The position numbers and the translations under genes are program-made. A stretch of DNA of 33,452 nucleotides from positions 1 to 33,452 of the forward strand of contig CAJQSL010000098.1 in assembly GCA_905612315.1 (NCBI GenBank), in the 5' to 3' direction. Positions within the stretch are counted from its first letter, which is position 1, and each line of letters begins with the position of its first letter. This document shows positions 7,878-16,331 of the stretch, piece after piece. Source of the stretch: an uncultured Francisellaceae bacterium. GTDB lineage: Bacteria; Pseudomonadota; Gammaproteobacteria; Francisellales; CACEW01. The notes under the pieces were generated by a model that searched no databases, was not told where the DNA came from, and saw only the letters and a program-made list of their open reading frames with translations.

Positions 7878-8873
7878 ATGTCATCTGATTTTGCAAGAAT
7901 TTGGTTAGAGCTGAAGAGTGATTTACAAAAAGAATCTAATGATATTTATCATAAATATTATACCGAATGGATTAATAATTTCTGTCCTGATATGAATATG
8001 GGGCAAAGATCAGTTTTTAATATTAAAACCTTGGTGGGGCAGCCGCTTGATAATTGGTGTGATCGTGTTGCTGCTCTTTTATCTGGGCAGGTGCAGTCTG
8101 ATTGTATTAGGCATGAAATAAAACTTATGATTTCAGATGCTTGTGGTTCTAGCGGCTCTTCGGGTGAGTTTGAGGGTTCTATTGACAAAGCAATGATGGA
8201 ACGACTTGAGCATAAGTTACAAGAGAGTATGCTTGGCAGATTACTTTTCTTACCGCCTTTGCCTTGGTCACATGATCTATTAGCTAAGTGTGTGCAGTTA
8301 TGGAGAAGTTGTTGCATTGATGGGCCGGCTGGTGTTTCGGGTATAAGTCAAGATGTAGGTAATTTAGGAGATTGGGAATACCAGGTTTTTGAAGAATTAA
8401 TTAATTTTAGATTGAGTAAACTTCACAGTCAGGTTGATCGACTACGTGAAATTTATGAGCGTTTGAACCAGTTAGCGCTGGATGAATCTTCCGTTTTAAA
8501 GGAAAAAAGTGATTATAAAGAAGTGATAGTTAATTTTGTATTGCCATGTATGTCCCGCTGGCAGAATAGTTTCACAAATGGCGATTTTATGAATTATTTG
8601 CGAGATAATTGTAGTTTAAATAATGGTGTTAGATCTTTAATGCCTTTTAGTTTGGGTTCACGCTTAGAAAATGGCTTAAAGGCATATTTATTTTCTCTTA
8701 CAGATGGTAGTGATATTCCTTTTACAAGTGATGCTTTGGCTGAGAAGTCAAAAGAGTATGATGTATTTTTTGCCTTTTATAAGCAAAGGCGAGAAGAAGA
8801 GAGTCAAAGTGTTTTGAGATCTATTCAGAATCAAATGAAATTAAGGCCGGTGGAAGGTTTTGAGCTGGTATAA
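7878..8873 (+). CDS. Unrecognised 331-residue soluble protein
   Basis: I do not recognise this protein. It is mostly helical by composition, has no signal peptide or membrane segment, and shows no metal-binding or nucleotide-binding motif. Charged helical stretches occur near 185-215 (LSKLHSQVDRLREIYERLNQ). The C-terminal 35 residues are rich in E, R, Q and S (KQRREEESQSVLRSIQNQ). Such tails resemble the E-block signals of type IV (Dot/Icm) effectors, but that is inference. The start is supported by AGGGGT at 7863-7868, and the gene has its own TTGACA/TATTAT promoter. Its stop lies nine bases from the end of the convergent antiporter gene. It looks like a single lineage-specific gene, possibly an effector. 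Confidence 0.75.
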   Translation: MSSDFARIWLELKSDLQKESNDIYHKYYTEWINNFCPDMNMGQRSVFNIKTLVGQPLDNWCDRVAALLSGQVQSDCIRHEIKLMISDACGSSGSSGEFEGSIDKAMMERLEHKLQESMLGRLLFLPPLPWSHDLLAKCVQLWRSCCIDGPAGVSGISQDVGNLGDWEYQVFEELINFRLSKLHSQVDRLREIYERLNQLALDESSVLKEKSDYKEVIVNFVLPCMSRWQNSFTNGDFMNYLRDNCSLNNGVRSLMPFSLGSRLENGLKAYLFSLTDGSDIPFTSDALAEKSKEYDVFFAFYKQRREEESQSVLRSIQNQMKLRPVEGFELV

Positions 8874-8882
8874 TTCTATATC

Positions 8883-10193
8883 TTATTTTTTACTTGAGAT
8901 AGCACCAGAGTCTTTAGATATTTTGCCTGCATCAGGTGCTGCATCAGCTTGTTTTTTACTTGGAAATAGCTTGTTAACCAGCGGCTGTAAGCTGAGTCCT
9001 TGTATGATTATAGATAAAACAACAACAGTATAGGTAATACTAATAATCGGTCCTTTGTAAGTTATATCTGGTATAGACAGCGCCAAGGCAATAGAAAGAC
9101 CGCCGCGCATGCCGCCCCAAGTCATGACCGATAGCATTTTCCAAGTGTCTTTTTTAATTTTTTCTAATAGAATTATTGGTATAGTTACACTTATTATTCT
9201 AACAACTATAAGCAATACAAATGCCATTAAGCCAAGCAGTAATATAGTGGAGTCAAATTTTAGAGATAGCATTTCTAAGCCAATTAGGGAGAATAAGAAT
9301 GAGTTTAGAATATCATCGACTAATCCCCAAAAGCTGTATAGTCGCTTTACAGTGTTAGATGAGAAGTGCGGTTTTCTGCACTGATCACCAATAACAAGAC
9401 CTGCCACGACCATGGCAATCGGGCCTGAAACATGGATTGCTGTAGCAAGAGCGTATCCACCAGTCACTAAGGCTAGAGTAATTGTGATTGCCGTTTCATC
9501 ATTGTTGGCTCTTCTTAAGAAATATGAAGTTAAGATTCCTAACCCATAGCCTAAAGCTATGCCACCAAACCCTTCGCGCACCAGAAGGATAACAATATAT
9601 TGCCATTGTAGGTTTTGTATTTCTCCTGTTACAAGTTGAGATATAAGTACAAATAATATAATACCAACGGCATCATTGAATAATGATTCTCCAGTTATTT
9701 TCATGCGAATAGAATTAGGAATGCAGGTCCTTTTCATAACAGCTAAGACTGATATGGGATCAGTCGGTGCAATTAGAGCGCCAAATAGCAGGCATGGCAG
9801 TAGGCCTACAGGGTGCCCAAGCCAGTTAGTGACATACCAGGTGGCGAATCCTAGCAAAACGCAAGTTAGGAATACACTTGCAGTTGCTAGTGCCCCAATT
9901 GTTTTTTTGTGTTTAGACATCTCTAAAGTATTTATCTGCAGTGCGCTTGCAAATAATAGAAAACTTAGCATACCATCCATTACTGTAGCATTAAAGTTCA
10001 TTCCGCTTAGAGCTTGTTTAACTGGAAGTGCCCAGCGTTGCGAAAATGATATTAAAGTTAAAACTATTAGTGATATTGCTAGAGTCAGTACTGTAAGCCC
10101 AATAGATTTAGGAAGTTTTATATAGCGAAAATTAATGTAACTAGCTGTAGCTGTTACACAAATTAGTATGGCTATTAAATATTGTAATGGCAT
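8883..10193 (-). CDS. CPA1-family cation/proton antiporter (NhaP type)
   Basis: A polytopic antiporter of about 436 residues with around 12 membrane helices, expected to exchange Na+ or K+ for H+ across the inner membrane. From the ATG at 10193, APTDPISVLAV at about 142-152 is the unwound-helix motif. GESLFNDAVG at about 168-177 carries the ion-binding N-D pair (N173, D174) typical of electroneutral CPA1 members. The C-terminal tail is short and polar with no regulatory domain. The frame extends nine codons further to a TTG at 10220, but no ribosome site supports that. I chose the ATG, which gives a normal hydrophobic start (MPLQYLIAIL). It is convergent with the 7878 gene. Confidence 0.9.
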   Translation of the reverse strand: MPLQYLIAILICVTATASYINFRYIKLPKSIGLTVLTLAISLIVLTLISFSQRWALPVKQALSGMNFNATVMDGMLSFLLFASALQINTLEMSKHKKTIGALATASVFLTCVLLGFATWYVTNWLGHPVGLLPCLLFGALIAPTDPISVLAVMKRTCIPNSIRMKITGESLFNDAVGIILFVLISQLVTGEIQNLQWQYIVILLVREGFGGIALGYGLGILTSYFLRRANNDETAITITLALVTGGYALATAIHVSGPIAMVVAGLVIGDQCRKPHFSSNTVKRLYSFWGLVDDILNSFLFSLIGLEMLSLKFDSTILLLGLMAFVLLIVVRIISVTIPIILLEKIKKDTWKMLSVMTWGGMRGGLSIALALSIPDITYKGPIISITYTVVVLSIIIQGLSLQPLVNKLFPSKKQADAAPDAGKISKDSGAISSKK

Positions 10194-10320
10194 GACTTCT
10201 AAATCCAAATAAAATAACAAAATTAATACATTTTTTATCGACTATATTATACAATAAAATTAGGCATAAATACATAAAAAATTTACTTTATTTTGAATTA
10301 AATTAAGTAATTTAAGTAAA

Positions 10321-11220
10321 TTAGGCAAATGTGCTCCTAAGCATAAGAATAGCACCTTCACAAACATCATGTTCATGTTTTCTAGGAGCTAAAGATTCAA
10401 CAATTTTTGGATCTAAATAAGGCTTAATGAATGGTGCCATGCCACCAATTATGCAAAGCGGTAGTTTTTCGTCTGTAGTTCGTTTTTCCCTTAATGTGTT
10501 GATAATTAAGCTTATTTCATTAGATGCGCGTTTTAGCAAGTCAATTGCTGCGGTATCACCAAGCTCCGCTGCTGAAACGATATCTTTGGTTAAAGAAGCA
10601 TAATCAGCTGTAGATGCTTGGTTGGCCCAAATTACAAAGGCATCTAGATTATGGTCAAATCGTTTAAAGATGGATTCAGATAATAAATTAGGCTTTTGGC
10701 GGCCATCTATGCATTTAAAAGTCATGCGAATGGCTTCAAGACCAAGCCATGAGCCGCCTCCTTGGTCATCTACTGGAGAGCCCCAGCAAGCAATTCTAGT
10801 GGTTTTGTTATTTTCTTCTATTTGGTAGCCTTGGGTTCCAGTTCCAACAATAACGATAGCTCCAGGTTTATTTGCATGAATTCCAACGCAGGCAACATGA
10901 GCATCGCTTTTTAAAAGAATTTTTTTTATTCCAGGAATATATTGCGGGGCTCTGGCAAGAAACTGCATTTTAATTTGTTCATTTTCAGCTCCTGCAAGGC
11001 CAAGGCCTAGTTTTATTTGAGAGCACTTAATATTTAAATTACTTTTAGTTATTAAAATTTTAATCCCTTCTTTAATAGAAGAAAGAGCGGTATCTATTGA
11101 GCGAGTTATATTGCTTGGCCCTGTAACAGTAGTTGCTAAGATCTTGCCATTTGTATCTTCTAGAAGAAGTTTGGTTTTTGTACCGCCACCATCGACGCCG
11201 ATTAGGTATTCAGTGCTCAT
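10321..11220 (-). CDS. BadF/BadG-type sugar kinase, probably N-acetylglucosamine kinase
   Basis: A 299-residue ASKHA-fold kinase. The phosphate-1 loop is DGGGTKT at 10-16 and the second phosphate-binding segment is VGTGTQG at 125-131. WGSPVDDQGGGSWLGLEAIR spans about 146-165 and IIGGMAP lies near 262. These are shared by N-acetylglucosamine and glucosamine kinases of the BadF/BadG/BcrA/BcrD family. It lacks the ROK-family zinc-binding cysteines. The likely reaction is ATP-dependent phosphorylation of amino sugars salvaged from cell wall or host glycans. The start is ATG with a poor ribosome site. A second sugar/nucleoside kinase lies 89 bases upstream on the same strand. The exact sugar is not settled by sequence. 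Confidence 0.8.
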   Translation of the reverse strand: MSTEYLIGVDGGGTKTKLLLEDTNGKILATTVTGPSNITRSIDTALSSIKEGIKILITKSNLNIKCSQIKLGLGLAGAENEQIKMQFLARAPQYIPGIKKILLKSDAHVACVGIHANKPGAIVIVGTGTQGYQIEENNKTTRIACWGSPVDDQGGGSWLGLEAIRMTFKCIDGRQKPNLLSESIFKRFDHNLDAFVIWANQASTADYASLTKDIVSAAELGDTAAIDLLKRASNEISLIINTLREKRTTDEKLPLCIIGGMAPFIKPYLDPKIVESLAPRKHEHDVCEGAILMLRSTFA

Positions 11221-11309
11221 ATAATTTAGCCATATAATTAATGTTCTGATTATCTTTAAGTTAAATTAATATCAGCTAATATTCAATTTTTTTGTTGTAT
11301 TTGGATTTA

Positions 11310-12380
11310 CTAAGATTCTACAGTAGTTTGCTTTTGCTGTGTTTTTTCTAATTCAGGGTGTAGAAGTTTTGCTTCTTTGGCGGAGAGTCTAGGCCCAGAT
11401 TGAGTGACAATTTTAGAGCTGGCTTTATTTGCAAATATGCCTGCAGCTTTGGGGGTGAAGCCTTGATTTATGGCGTAAAGATAAGCTCCAGCATACATAT
11501 CTCCAGCTCCAAGGGTGTTTATGGCATTAACTTTTATACCTTTGATATAATGAAATTCAGATCCGTCGTATATGCATGAGCCTTTAGCGCCAAGAGTGAT
11601 AACAAACTGTTTTGAATATTGTTTTAAAAATTCTTTGGCTTGCTCAATGTTATCTGTTTTTGCAAATGCGCAGGCTTCGTGTTGGTTGCAAAATAGTAGA
11701 TCAATTGGATTTTCCTGCATTAAATAAATAAATGTTTCATGATAATTTGTAACTAAAGTTGCATCAGATAGCGTAAGTGCTATTTTAGTTTTAGATTCTC
11801 TAGCTTTTGTTATTAATGTGTTAAGCAGTGTTTTTGCAATAGGTGAAGTTACCAAATAACCTTCGATATATACATATTTAGAACGTTGCATTTCGGCCAA
11901 ATTAATAGAGTTATGCTCAAATTTATCACTTACACCTAAATTGGTTAGCATGGTTCTTTCAGCATCAGGGGTTATCATAACTAAGCATACGCCAGTATTG
12001 CCCGGTAATAAGTTATCAGCCGAAACATTTGTTTTTAACCCCGTATGTTCTAGGCACTGTTGGTAGTGTTTGCCCATAACATCTTGGCCTAAGTTGGCGT
12101 GGAAATAAACCTTGGCTCCTAAGTGCCTAATTATAAATAATGTGTTTGCCGCAGAGCCAGCTGGTAGCATTTGGTTAGGGGAGTTATTTAATAATTGATC
12201 ACGTAGCTTTTGTTGTTGCTCAAAATTTACTAAAGACATGCTTCCTTGTTTGATTGAGTTTTTGTTTAGAAATTCACAATCTACATGATATTCTAGGTCC
12301 AACAGGGCGTGACCTATGCCAAAAATATCATATTTCTTTTTATATTTGTTATAATTTTCTTTTGACGAGCTCGGTTCCAT
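11310..12380 (-). CDS. PfkB-family kinase, adenosine-kinase-like
   Basis: A 356-residue ribokinase-fold enzyme. AGSAANT at 74-80 binds substrate. The C-terminal signature NTLGAGDMYAG at 288-298 carries the catalytic base D294 and the anion-hole GAGD. N-terminal GIGHALLDLEY and the adjacent region resemble adenosine kinases found in gammaproteobacteria more than fructokinases. Substrate could be adenosine or another nucleoside or sugar. The N-terminal dozen residues are polar and probably flexible. It lies in a minus-strand run with the BadF-type kinase (89 bases downstream) and the O-antigen ligase (89 bases upstream), all with the same polarity, so a loose operon is possible. Confidence 0.8.
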   Translation of the reverse strand: MEPSSSKENYNKYKKKYDIFGIGHALLDLEYHVDCEFLNKNSIKQGSMSLVNFEQQQKLRDQLLNNSPNQMLPAGSAANTLFIIRHLGAKVYFHANLGQDVMGKHYQQCLEHTGLKTNVSADNLLPGNTGVCLVMITPDAERTMLTNLGVSDKFEHNSINLAEMQRSKYVYIEGYLVTSPIAKTLLNTLITKARESKTKIALTLSDATLVTNYHETFIYLMQENPIDLLFCNQHEACAFAKTDNIEQAKEFLKQYSKQFVITLGAKGSCIYDGSEFHYIKGIKVNAINTLGAGDMYAGAYLYAINQGFTPKAAGIFANKASSKIVTQSGPRLSAKEAKLLHPELEKTQQKQTTVES

Positions 12381-12469
12381 AAAAGTGTCGGGAGTATGTG
12401 TGACAAGTTAATATCGACTTAAAGGATAAAGATCTTTTTATGAAAAGTAAAAGGTTTTGTTTCTTAAAT

Positions 12470-14089
12470 TTAGTAGTAGTTTACCAATGAGAAAAGCTGC
12501 AGTACGCCTTGCCCCCAAAACCTAGGAGCTAATAGGCCTCCTGTTGTAAAGTTAGTAATAGAGTTAGCCCATGTTAAATAATAAACCCTAGGGAAGATTC
12601 CTTTTGTCATTAAAAGCGTTACATATATTAAAAGTAAAACAAATAACATGTGCTTGATAGGGTTAATTTTATTTTGAATGCGCATAAGTTGGATATGATC
12701 TTTGTTATTAGCGTTTAGTTGATAAAATCCCAATGCCCAGCCAAATACTAATATCATAGTGGTTTGGGATAGTGGCATTGTGGTGACTCCTGAGAACATG
12801 CTATGTATAAGGCCAGATAGAATAGAAGCGCTTAAGCAAATAAATAAAGCGTTTTTGTTGTGCTGCTCATCTGATATGTTTACTAATTTTACTTGTGAAA
12901 TAGAAAGTTTTGCCCATTTATATAGAGCTATGAGCGCTATAATACAAAACAGAATGAAAGCTGGTATTCCCCATTCAGCGATGATTTTACAGAACACATC
13001 ATGTGGAGTAGCCAGCCAGCCTGAACTTCCGCTTCCCAACGGTAATAGTGTTATTGACAAGTGCATTGGCCCCATTCCAAGAAGGGGGTGTGCTAGGGCC
13101 GCTTTTAGTGAGGCCAGATAAATAAACCAACGTTCAGTATGTTCAGTGACGGCCGTATTCTGGCGATAGCTGCCATCTAAAACATGCATATATATGATAT
13201 ACCATAGAATGAAACCAGCTATTGCCCCTAGTAATTGCCATTTTATCCATGGTATTGATTTTTTACGAAACATTGCTAAAAGTACAATCGGAACAATTAT
13301 AAACTCCAACATATTAGAGCGGCCTTGAAGCATAAAAGTCTGAAAAAACCAGCATAGTATTACAATAAATAAAATAGTTTTAGTTCCTTTAGATAAAGTA
13401 TTCTTACTAATTAAAGGTAGGACTAGCAGCGGCCAAGTCCAAGTCATAAATTGTGATAGGAATCTAATATTGGCAAAAAATGGTGCCATTATATATTGCC
13501 AAACATTGCTATTATGGATAGAAACATAAATGCTACTATTTGACATTGATAGACGGTAATTAACTATGTGGAGACAAACCATAATTAAATATAATCCAAT
13601 CATTATGTACAGTGTGACCATTGTCCATTGTTCAAGTTTTTGGGGGTTGTTTTGGACCCACTGACTAATTAGAAGACCGATTAAAAAGAAGCTTATATAC
13701 AGCCCTACTTGTAAAAATGCTTGATCTGGCAGGGTTGGATAATTTACGCCAAGACCTACTAGAGATGAGGATATCAGCCCGAGTATAAAAAACCCATAAA
13801 TGCAATATTTCACAAACCTTGGCATGAGTGTAAATTGTATGATGCATTGGTTGCGCCATTTGGTATTGCAAGCAAGAGCAAGTCCAAGGATAAGTATCAG
13901 TATTAATTGAAATACGCGCCTCATGTCGTAGGAGTCGCCATGTAAATTTGGTAATAGCCCTTGTCCGTACTGTAAATTAAGCATAAGAACAAATAGAATA
14001 GCTGTTATTGTGAAAAAGATAGTTGTTATGAAACCAGGGGTTGCATCTTTATTTAGATTTTTCTCGTTATTTTGTTGATTTGTATTCAT
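12470..14089 (-). CDS. O-antigen ligase family protein (Wzy_C domain)
   Basis: A 539-residue membrane protein with about 12 helices, of the family that includes WaaL O-antigen ligases, Wzy polymerases and PglL-type oligosaccharyltransferases. The family core shows GRSNM at 256-260 and a large periplasmic loop. The loop contains HTERWFIYLASLKAALAHP at 317-335 and LLGMGPMH at 336-343, then PHDVFCKIIAEWGI at 362-375; the arginines and the histidine are the usual functional residues. It acts on undecaprenyl-linked glycans at the periplasmic face. No glycosyltransferase cluster lies next to it, so ligase, polymerase and protein glycosylase roles cannot be told apart. The start is ATG at 14089. Confidence 0.85.
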   Translation of the reverse strand: MNTNQQNNEKNLNKDATPGFITTIFFTITAILFVLMLNLQYGQGLLPNLHGDSYDMRRVFQLILILILGLALACNTKWRNQCIIQFTLMPRFVKYCIYGFFILGLISSSLVGLGVNYPTLPDQAFLQVGLYISFFLIGLLISQWVQNNPQKLEQWTMVTLYIMIGLYLIMVCLHIVNYRLSMSNSSIYVSIHNSNVWQYIMAPFFANIRFLSQFMTWTWPLLVLPLISKNTLSKGTKTILFIVILCWFFQTFMLQGRSNMLEFIIVPIVLLAMFRKKSIPWIKWQLLGAIAGFILWYIIYMHVLDGSYRQNTAVTEHTERWFIYLASLKAALAHPLLGMGPMHLSITLLPLGSGSSGWLATPHDVFCKIIAEWGIPAFILFCIIALIALYKWAKLSISQVKLVNISDEQHNKNALFICLSASILSGLIHSMFSGVTTMPLSQTTMILVFGWALGFYQLNANNKDHIQLMRIQNKINPIKHMLFVLLLIYVTLLMTKGIFPRVYYLTWANSITNFTTGGLLAPRFWGQGVLQLFSLVNYY

Positions 14090-14272
14090 AAGTTGAGATG
14101 ACCCTTATTTATAATGACAAGTAGAGTTTATATTCTAATATTGTTTATATAAAAACGCTAGTTTTTGTGTGTATTCTCAGCTTAAACAGTTTAACCCAGG
14201 TGATAAGTTTGGTTTGTCCTGAGGATATTGTCTATATATTATAAATTGACTTGTAATTAGTTATAGATAGGT

Positions 14273-14290
14273 TCTTCTAAGTTTAGAAGA
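14273..14290. repeat. 18-bp palindrome, operator-like
   Basis: TCTTCTAA at 14273-14280 and TTAGAAGA at 14283-14290 are exact complements around a two-base centre. A second small palindrome, ATCACAGTGAT, lies at 14297-14307. They are in the 529-base gap between the divergent O-antigen ligase and CLC genes and could be a regulator-binding site. Confidence 0.4.
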
Positions 14291-14430
14291 GCGGTCATCA
14301 CAGTGATAATGCCGTGAATTACTTTAGTAACATAGAAATATTGCCATATTATTGGTTTATATTAATTAGCTAAGTTTAAATATAACCTAAGGAATGGTTA
14401 ATATCTCACATTAGATATAGATATTTGCTA

Positions 14431-14458
14431 TTTTAACTCCACATTTTTAGTGTATAAT
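14431..14458 (+). promoter_or_regulatory. Promoter of the small RNA / CLC leader
   Basis: A perfect -10 TATAAT at 14453-14458 is preceded by TTTTAA at 14431-14436 (16-base spacing) as a weak -35. Transcription would start near 14465, exactly where the first hairpin of the candidate RNA begins. Confidence 0.5.
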
Positions 14459-14464
14459 TAACAG

Positions 14465-14541
14465 TGGAGCTTCGATTTCTTTTCGAAGTTCCAACCACTC
14501 CTCACTTATAGGGCAGCCATTATTAGGCTGCCTTTTTTTTT
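14465..14541 (+). ncRNA. Candidate small RNA or terminated leader upstream of the CLC gene
   Basis: About 77 bases between a TATAAT and a strong terminator, with no reading frame. The first hairpin is an 11-bp stem of 14465-14475 with 14483-14493 (one G-U pair) and a TTTCTTT loop. A 17-base single-stranded linker follows (14494-14510), reading ACCACTCCTCACTTATA. The terminator hairpin ends it. CTCCTC in the linker is anti-Shine-Dalgarno-like. ACCACTC in the linker is also complementary to GAGTGGT at 14604-14610, just before the CLC start codon at 14619. It may act in trans as a small RNA or in cis as a leader. I do not recognise a known RNA family. Confidence 0.6.
14512..14541 (+). terminator. 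Strong intrinsic terminator
   Basis: A perfect 7-bp stem GGCAGCC (14512-14518) and GGCTGCC (14526-14532) with a 7-base loop is followed by nine T residues (14533-14541). It lies 78 bases before the CLC start, so it ends a separate short transcript or attenuates read-through into that gene. Confidence 0.9.
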
Positions 14542-14618
14542 GCTTGAAGCTTTGTATCTTTGCTTCTAACCTTATACTTATATATTTTTTGTATTTTTAA
14601 GCTGAGTGGTGTAAGAAT

Positions 14619-16328
14619 ATGTCTAAGTCAAAGATGTTAGATCCAAATTTATATCAGGATCACACAGAGCCTGATAGAGCCCAAGTTTTTATGTTTTTTA
14701 TGGCGATTCTCGTTGGAATTATTGCAGGTTTCGGCGCAGTAGTTTTTCGAGGGATGATTGCTTTTTTCCATAATTTATTCTTTTTAGGAAAATTAAGCGT
14801 TCACTATATTGCAACCGCGCATACTGCGCCGTCCCCTTGGAGCTGGGGTATTGTTTTTGTTCCGGTAATTGGTGCGATTATAGTTGCTTGGCTGGTTAAA
14901 ACCTTTGCTCCAGAGGCAAAAGGCCATGGGGTGCCAGAAGTTATATATGCTATTTATCATAAAAGTGGTTTTATTCGCCCAGTTGTTGCGGTAGTTAAAT
15001 CATTGGCATCATCACTATCAATTGGTACTGGTGGTTCGATTGGTCGGGAAGGGCCTATTATTCAAATTGGGGCGGCTTTTGGTTCAGCTTTAGGAACTTG
15101 GATTAAAATGCCGGATAGACAAAGAGTAGTTTTAATTGCAGCTGGGGCAGGTGGCGGTATTGCAGCAACTTTTAATGCGCCCTTAGGTGGTTTTGCTTTT
15201 GCAATTGAGCTTATGATGGTATCAGTTTCTCCTAAGGCACTTATGCCGGTAGCACTGGCAACGGGGATTGCAACTTACATAGGTCAATACTTTTTTGGAG
15301 TACATGCGTCCTTTTTTGTCCCAAATATGTTTTTGCCAGCAAAACATTTAGCTGATTTTTGGCCGCTGTGCTTTTTCATCCCATTTGGGGTGATAATGGG
15401 TTTTGTTGGGCTTTTGTTTATAAAAGCTATTTATAAATTTGAAGATATATTCGATGGCATGCCTGGTAATTATTATACAAGGCATATGTTGGGTATGCTT
15501 ATAGTTGGTATAATGTTCTATTTATTCATGAAATTTACAGGATATTATTATATTCAAGGTGTTGGCTATGCAACTATTGTGGATGTAATAAGTAATGTAA
15601 TATTGGACCCGTGGTTTTTATTGCTATTATTTGCTACAAAATTATTGGCAACTTGCTTAACGTTGGGCTCAGGTGCTAGCGGCGGTATTTTCTCACCATC
15701 TTTATATATGGGAGCAACTCTTGGTTATTTCCTAGGAATAATTGTGAAAATATTTTTCCCTGAGTCTTTTCTGGGGCCAGTTGATTTTGCAGTTGTCGGC
15801 ATGGCTTGTATGGTCGCATCAACCACTGGTGCTATTGTTTGTGGAACAATAATTGTTCTTGAGATGACCCAAGATTATAAAGTTGTAATTCCTATGCTTA
15901 TTGCGGCGGGTTTAGCGCTTGCTATTCGTAAGTATTATTCTAATGCCAGTATTTATACTTTGAAGTTATTGCGCCGTGGTTTTCTAATACCAGAAGGGTT
16001 GCAATCGAGCTTAATTGTACAAGAGCATGCTGAAAATATAATGGTATCCCTCGCCTCAGTTAGAAATAAAAAATTTGATAATCTTAAAGTTAAGCATGAT
16101 AAGTTAGGTGAAGTTTCAGAAGTAATTTGCCATGAAAAAGAAGTTAAGTTTATCCAAGTTGTACCATCGATGCCGGCTATTGAGCTGTTAAGGTTAATGC
16201 AAAGAAAAGGAGTTGATATAGCTTTAGTTGTGGAGCAGGTAGGTGATAAGCGTGAGATCAAAGGCGTAGTTACGCCGAAGCAATTTTTAAGTTATCAGCA
16301 AGGAATGGCGAAATTGATGGATGCTTAA
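14619..16328 (+). CDS. CLC-family chloride channel/transporter with C-terminal CBS region
   Basis: A 569-residue CLC protein. Signatures are KGHGVPEV at 101-108, GGSIGREGP at 138-146 with the gating glutamate E144, FNAPLGGFAFAIE at 185-197, GGIFSPSLYMG at 355-365, and Y446 at the place of the central chloride-binding tyrosine. H103 replaces the usual serine of GSGIPE, as in a common bacterial subgroup. By alignment from memory, the proton-pathway glutamate that follows E197 is leucine (L198), which favours a channel-like or uncoupled protein over a strict Cl-/H+ exchanger. Residues from about 470 form a cytoplasmic CBS-type regulatory region ending VVTPKQFLSYQQ. The ribosome site GAGTGGTG is modest. 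The stop lies three bases from that of convergent tsaD. Confidence 0.93.
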   Translation: MSKSKMLDPNLYQDHTEPDRAQVFMFFMAILVGIIAGFGAVVFRGMIAFFHNLFFLGKLSVHYIATAHTAPSPWSWGIVFVPVIGAIIVAWLVKTFAPEAKGHGVPEVIYAIYHKSGFIRPVVAVVKSLASSLSIGTGGSIGREGPIIQIGAAFGSALGTWIKMPDRQRVVLIAAGAGGGIAATFNAPLGGFAFAIELMMVSVSPKALMPVALATGIATYIGQYFFGVHASFFVPNMFLPAKHLADFWPLCFFIPFGVIMGFVGLLFIKAIYKFEDIFDGMPGNYYTRHMLGMLIVGIMFYLFMKFTGYYYIQGVGYATIVDVISNVILDPWFLLLLFATKLLATCLTLGSGASGGIFSPSLYMGATLGYFLGIIVKIFFPESFLGPVDFAVVGMACMVASTTGAIVCGTIIVLEMTQDYKVVIPMLIAAGLALAIRKYYSNASIYTLKLLRRGFLIPEGLQSSLIVQEHAENIMVSLASVRNKKFDNLKVKHDKLGEVSEVICHEKEVKFIQVVPSMPAIELLRLMQRKGVDIALVVEQVGDKREIKGVVTPKQFLSYQQGMAKLMDA

Positions 16329-16331
16329 GTT

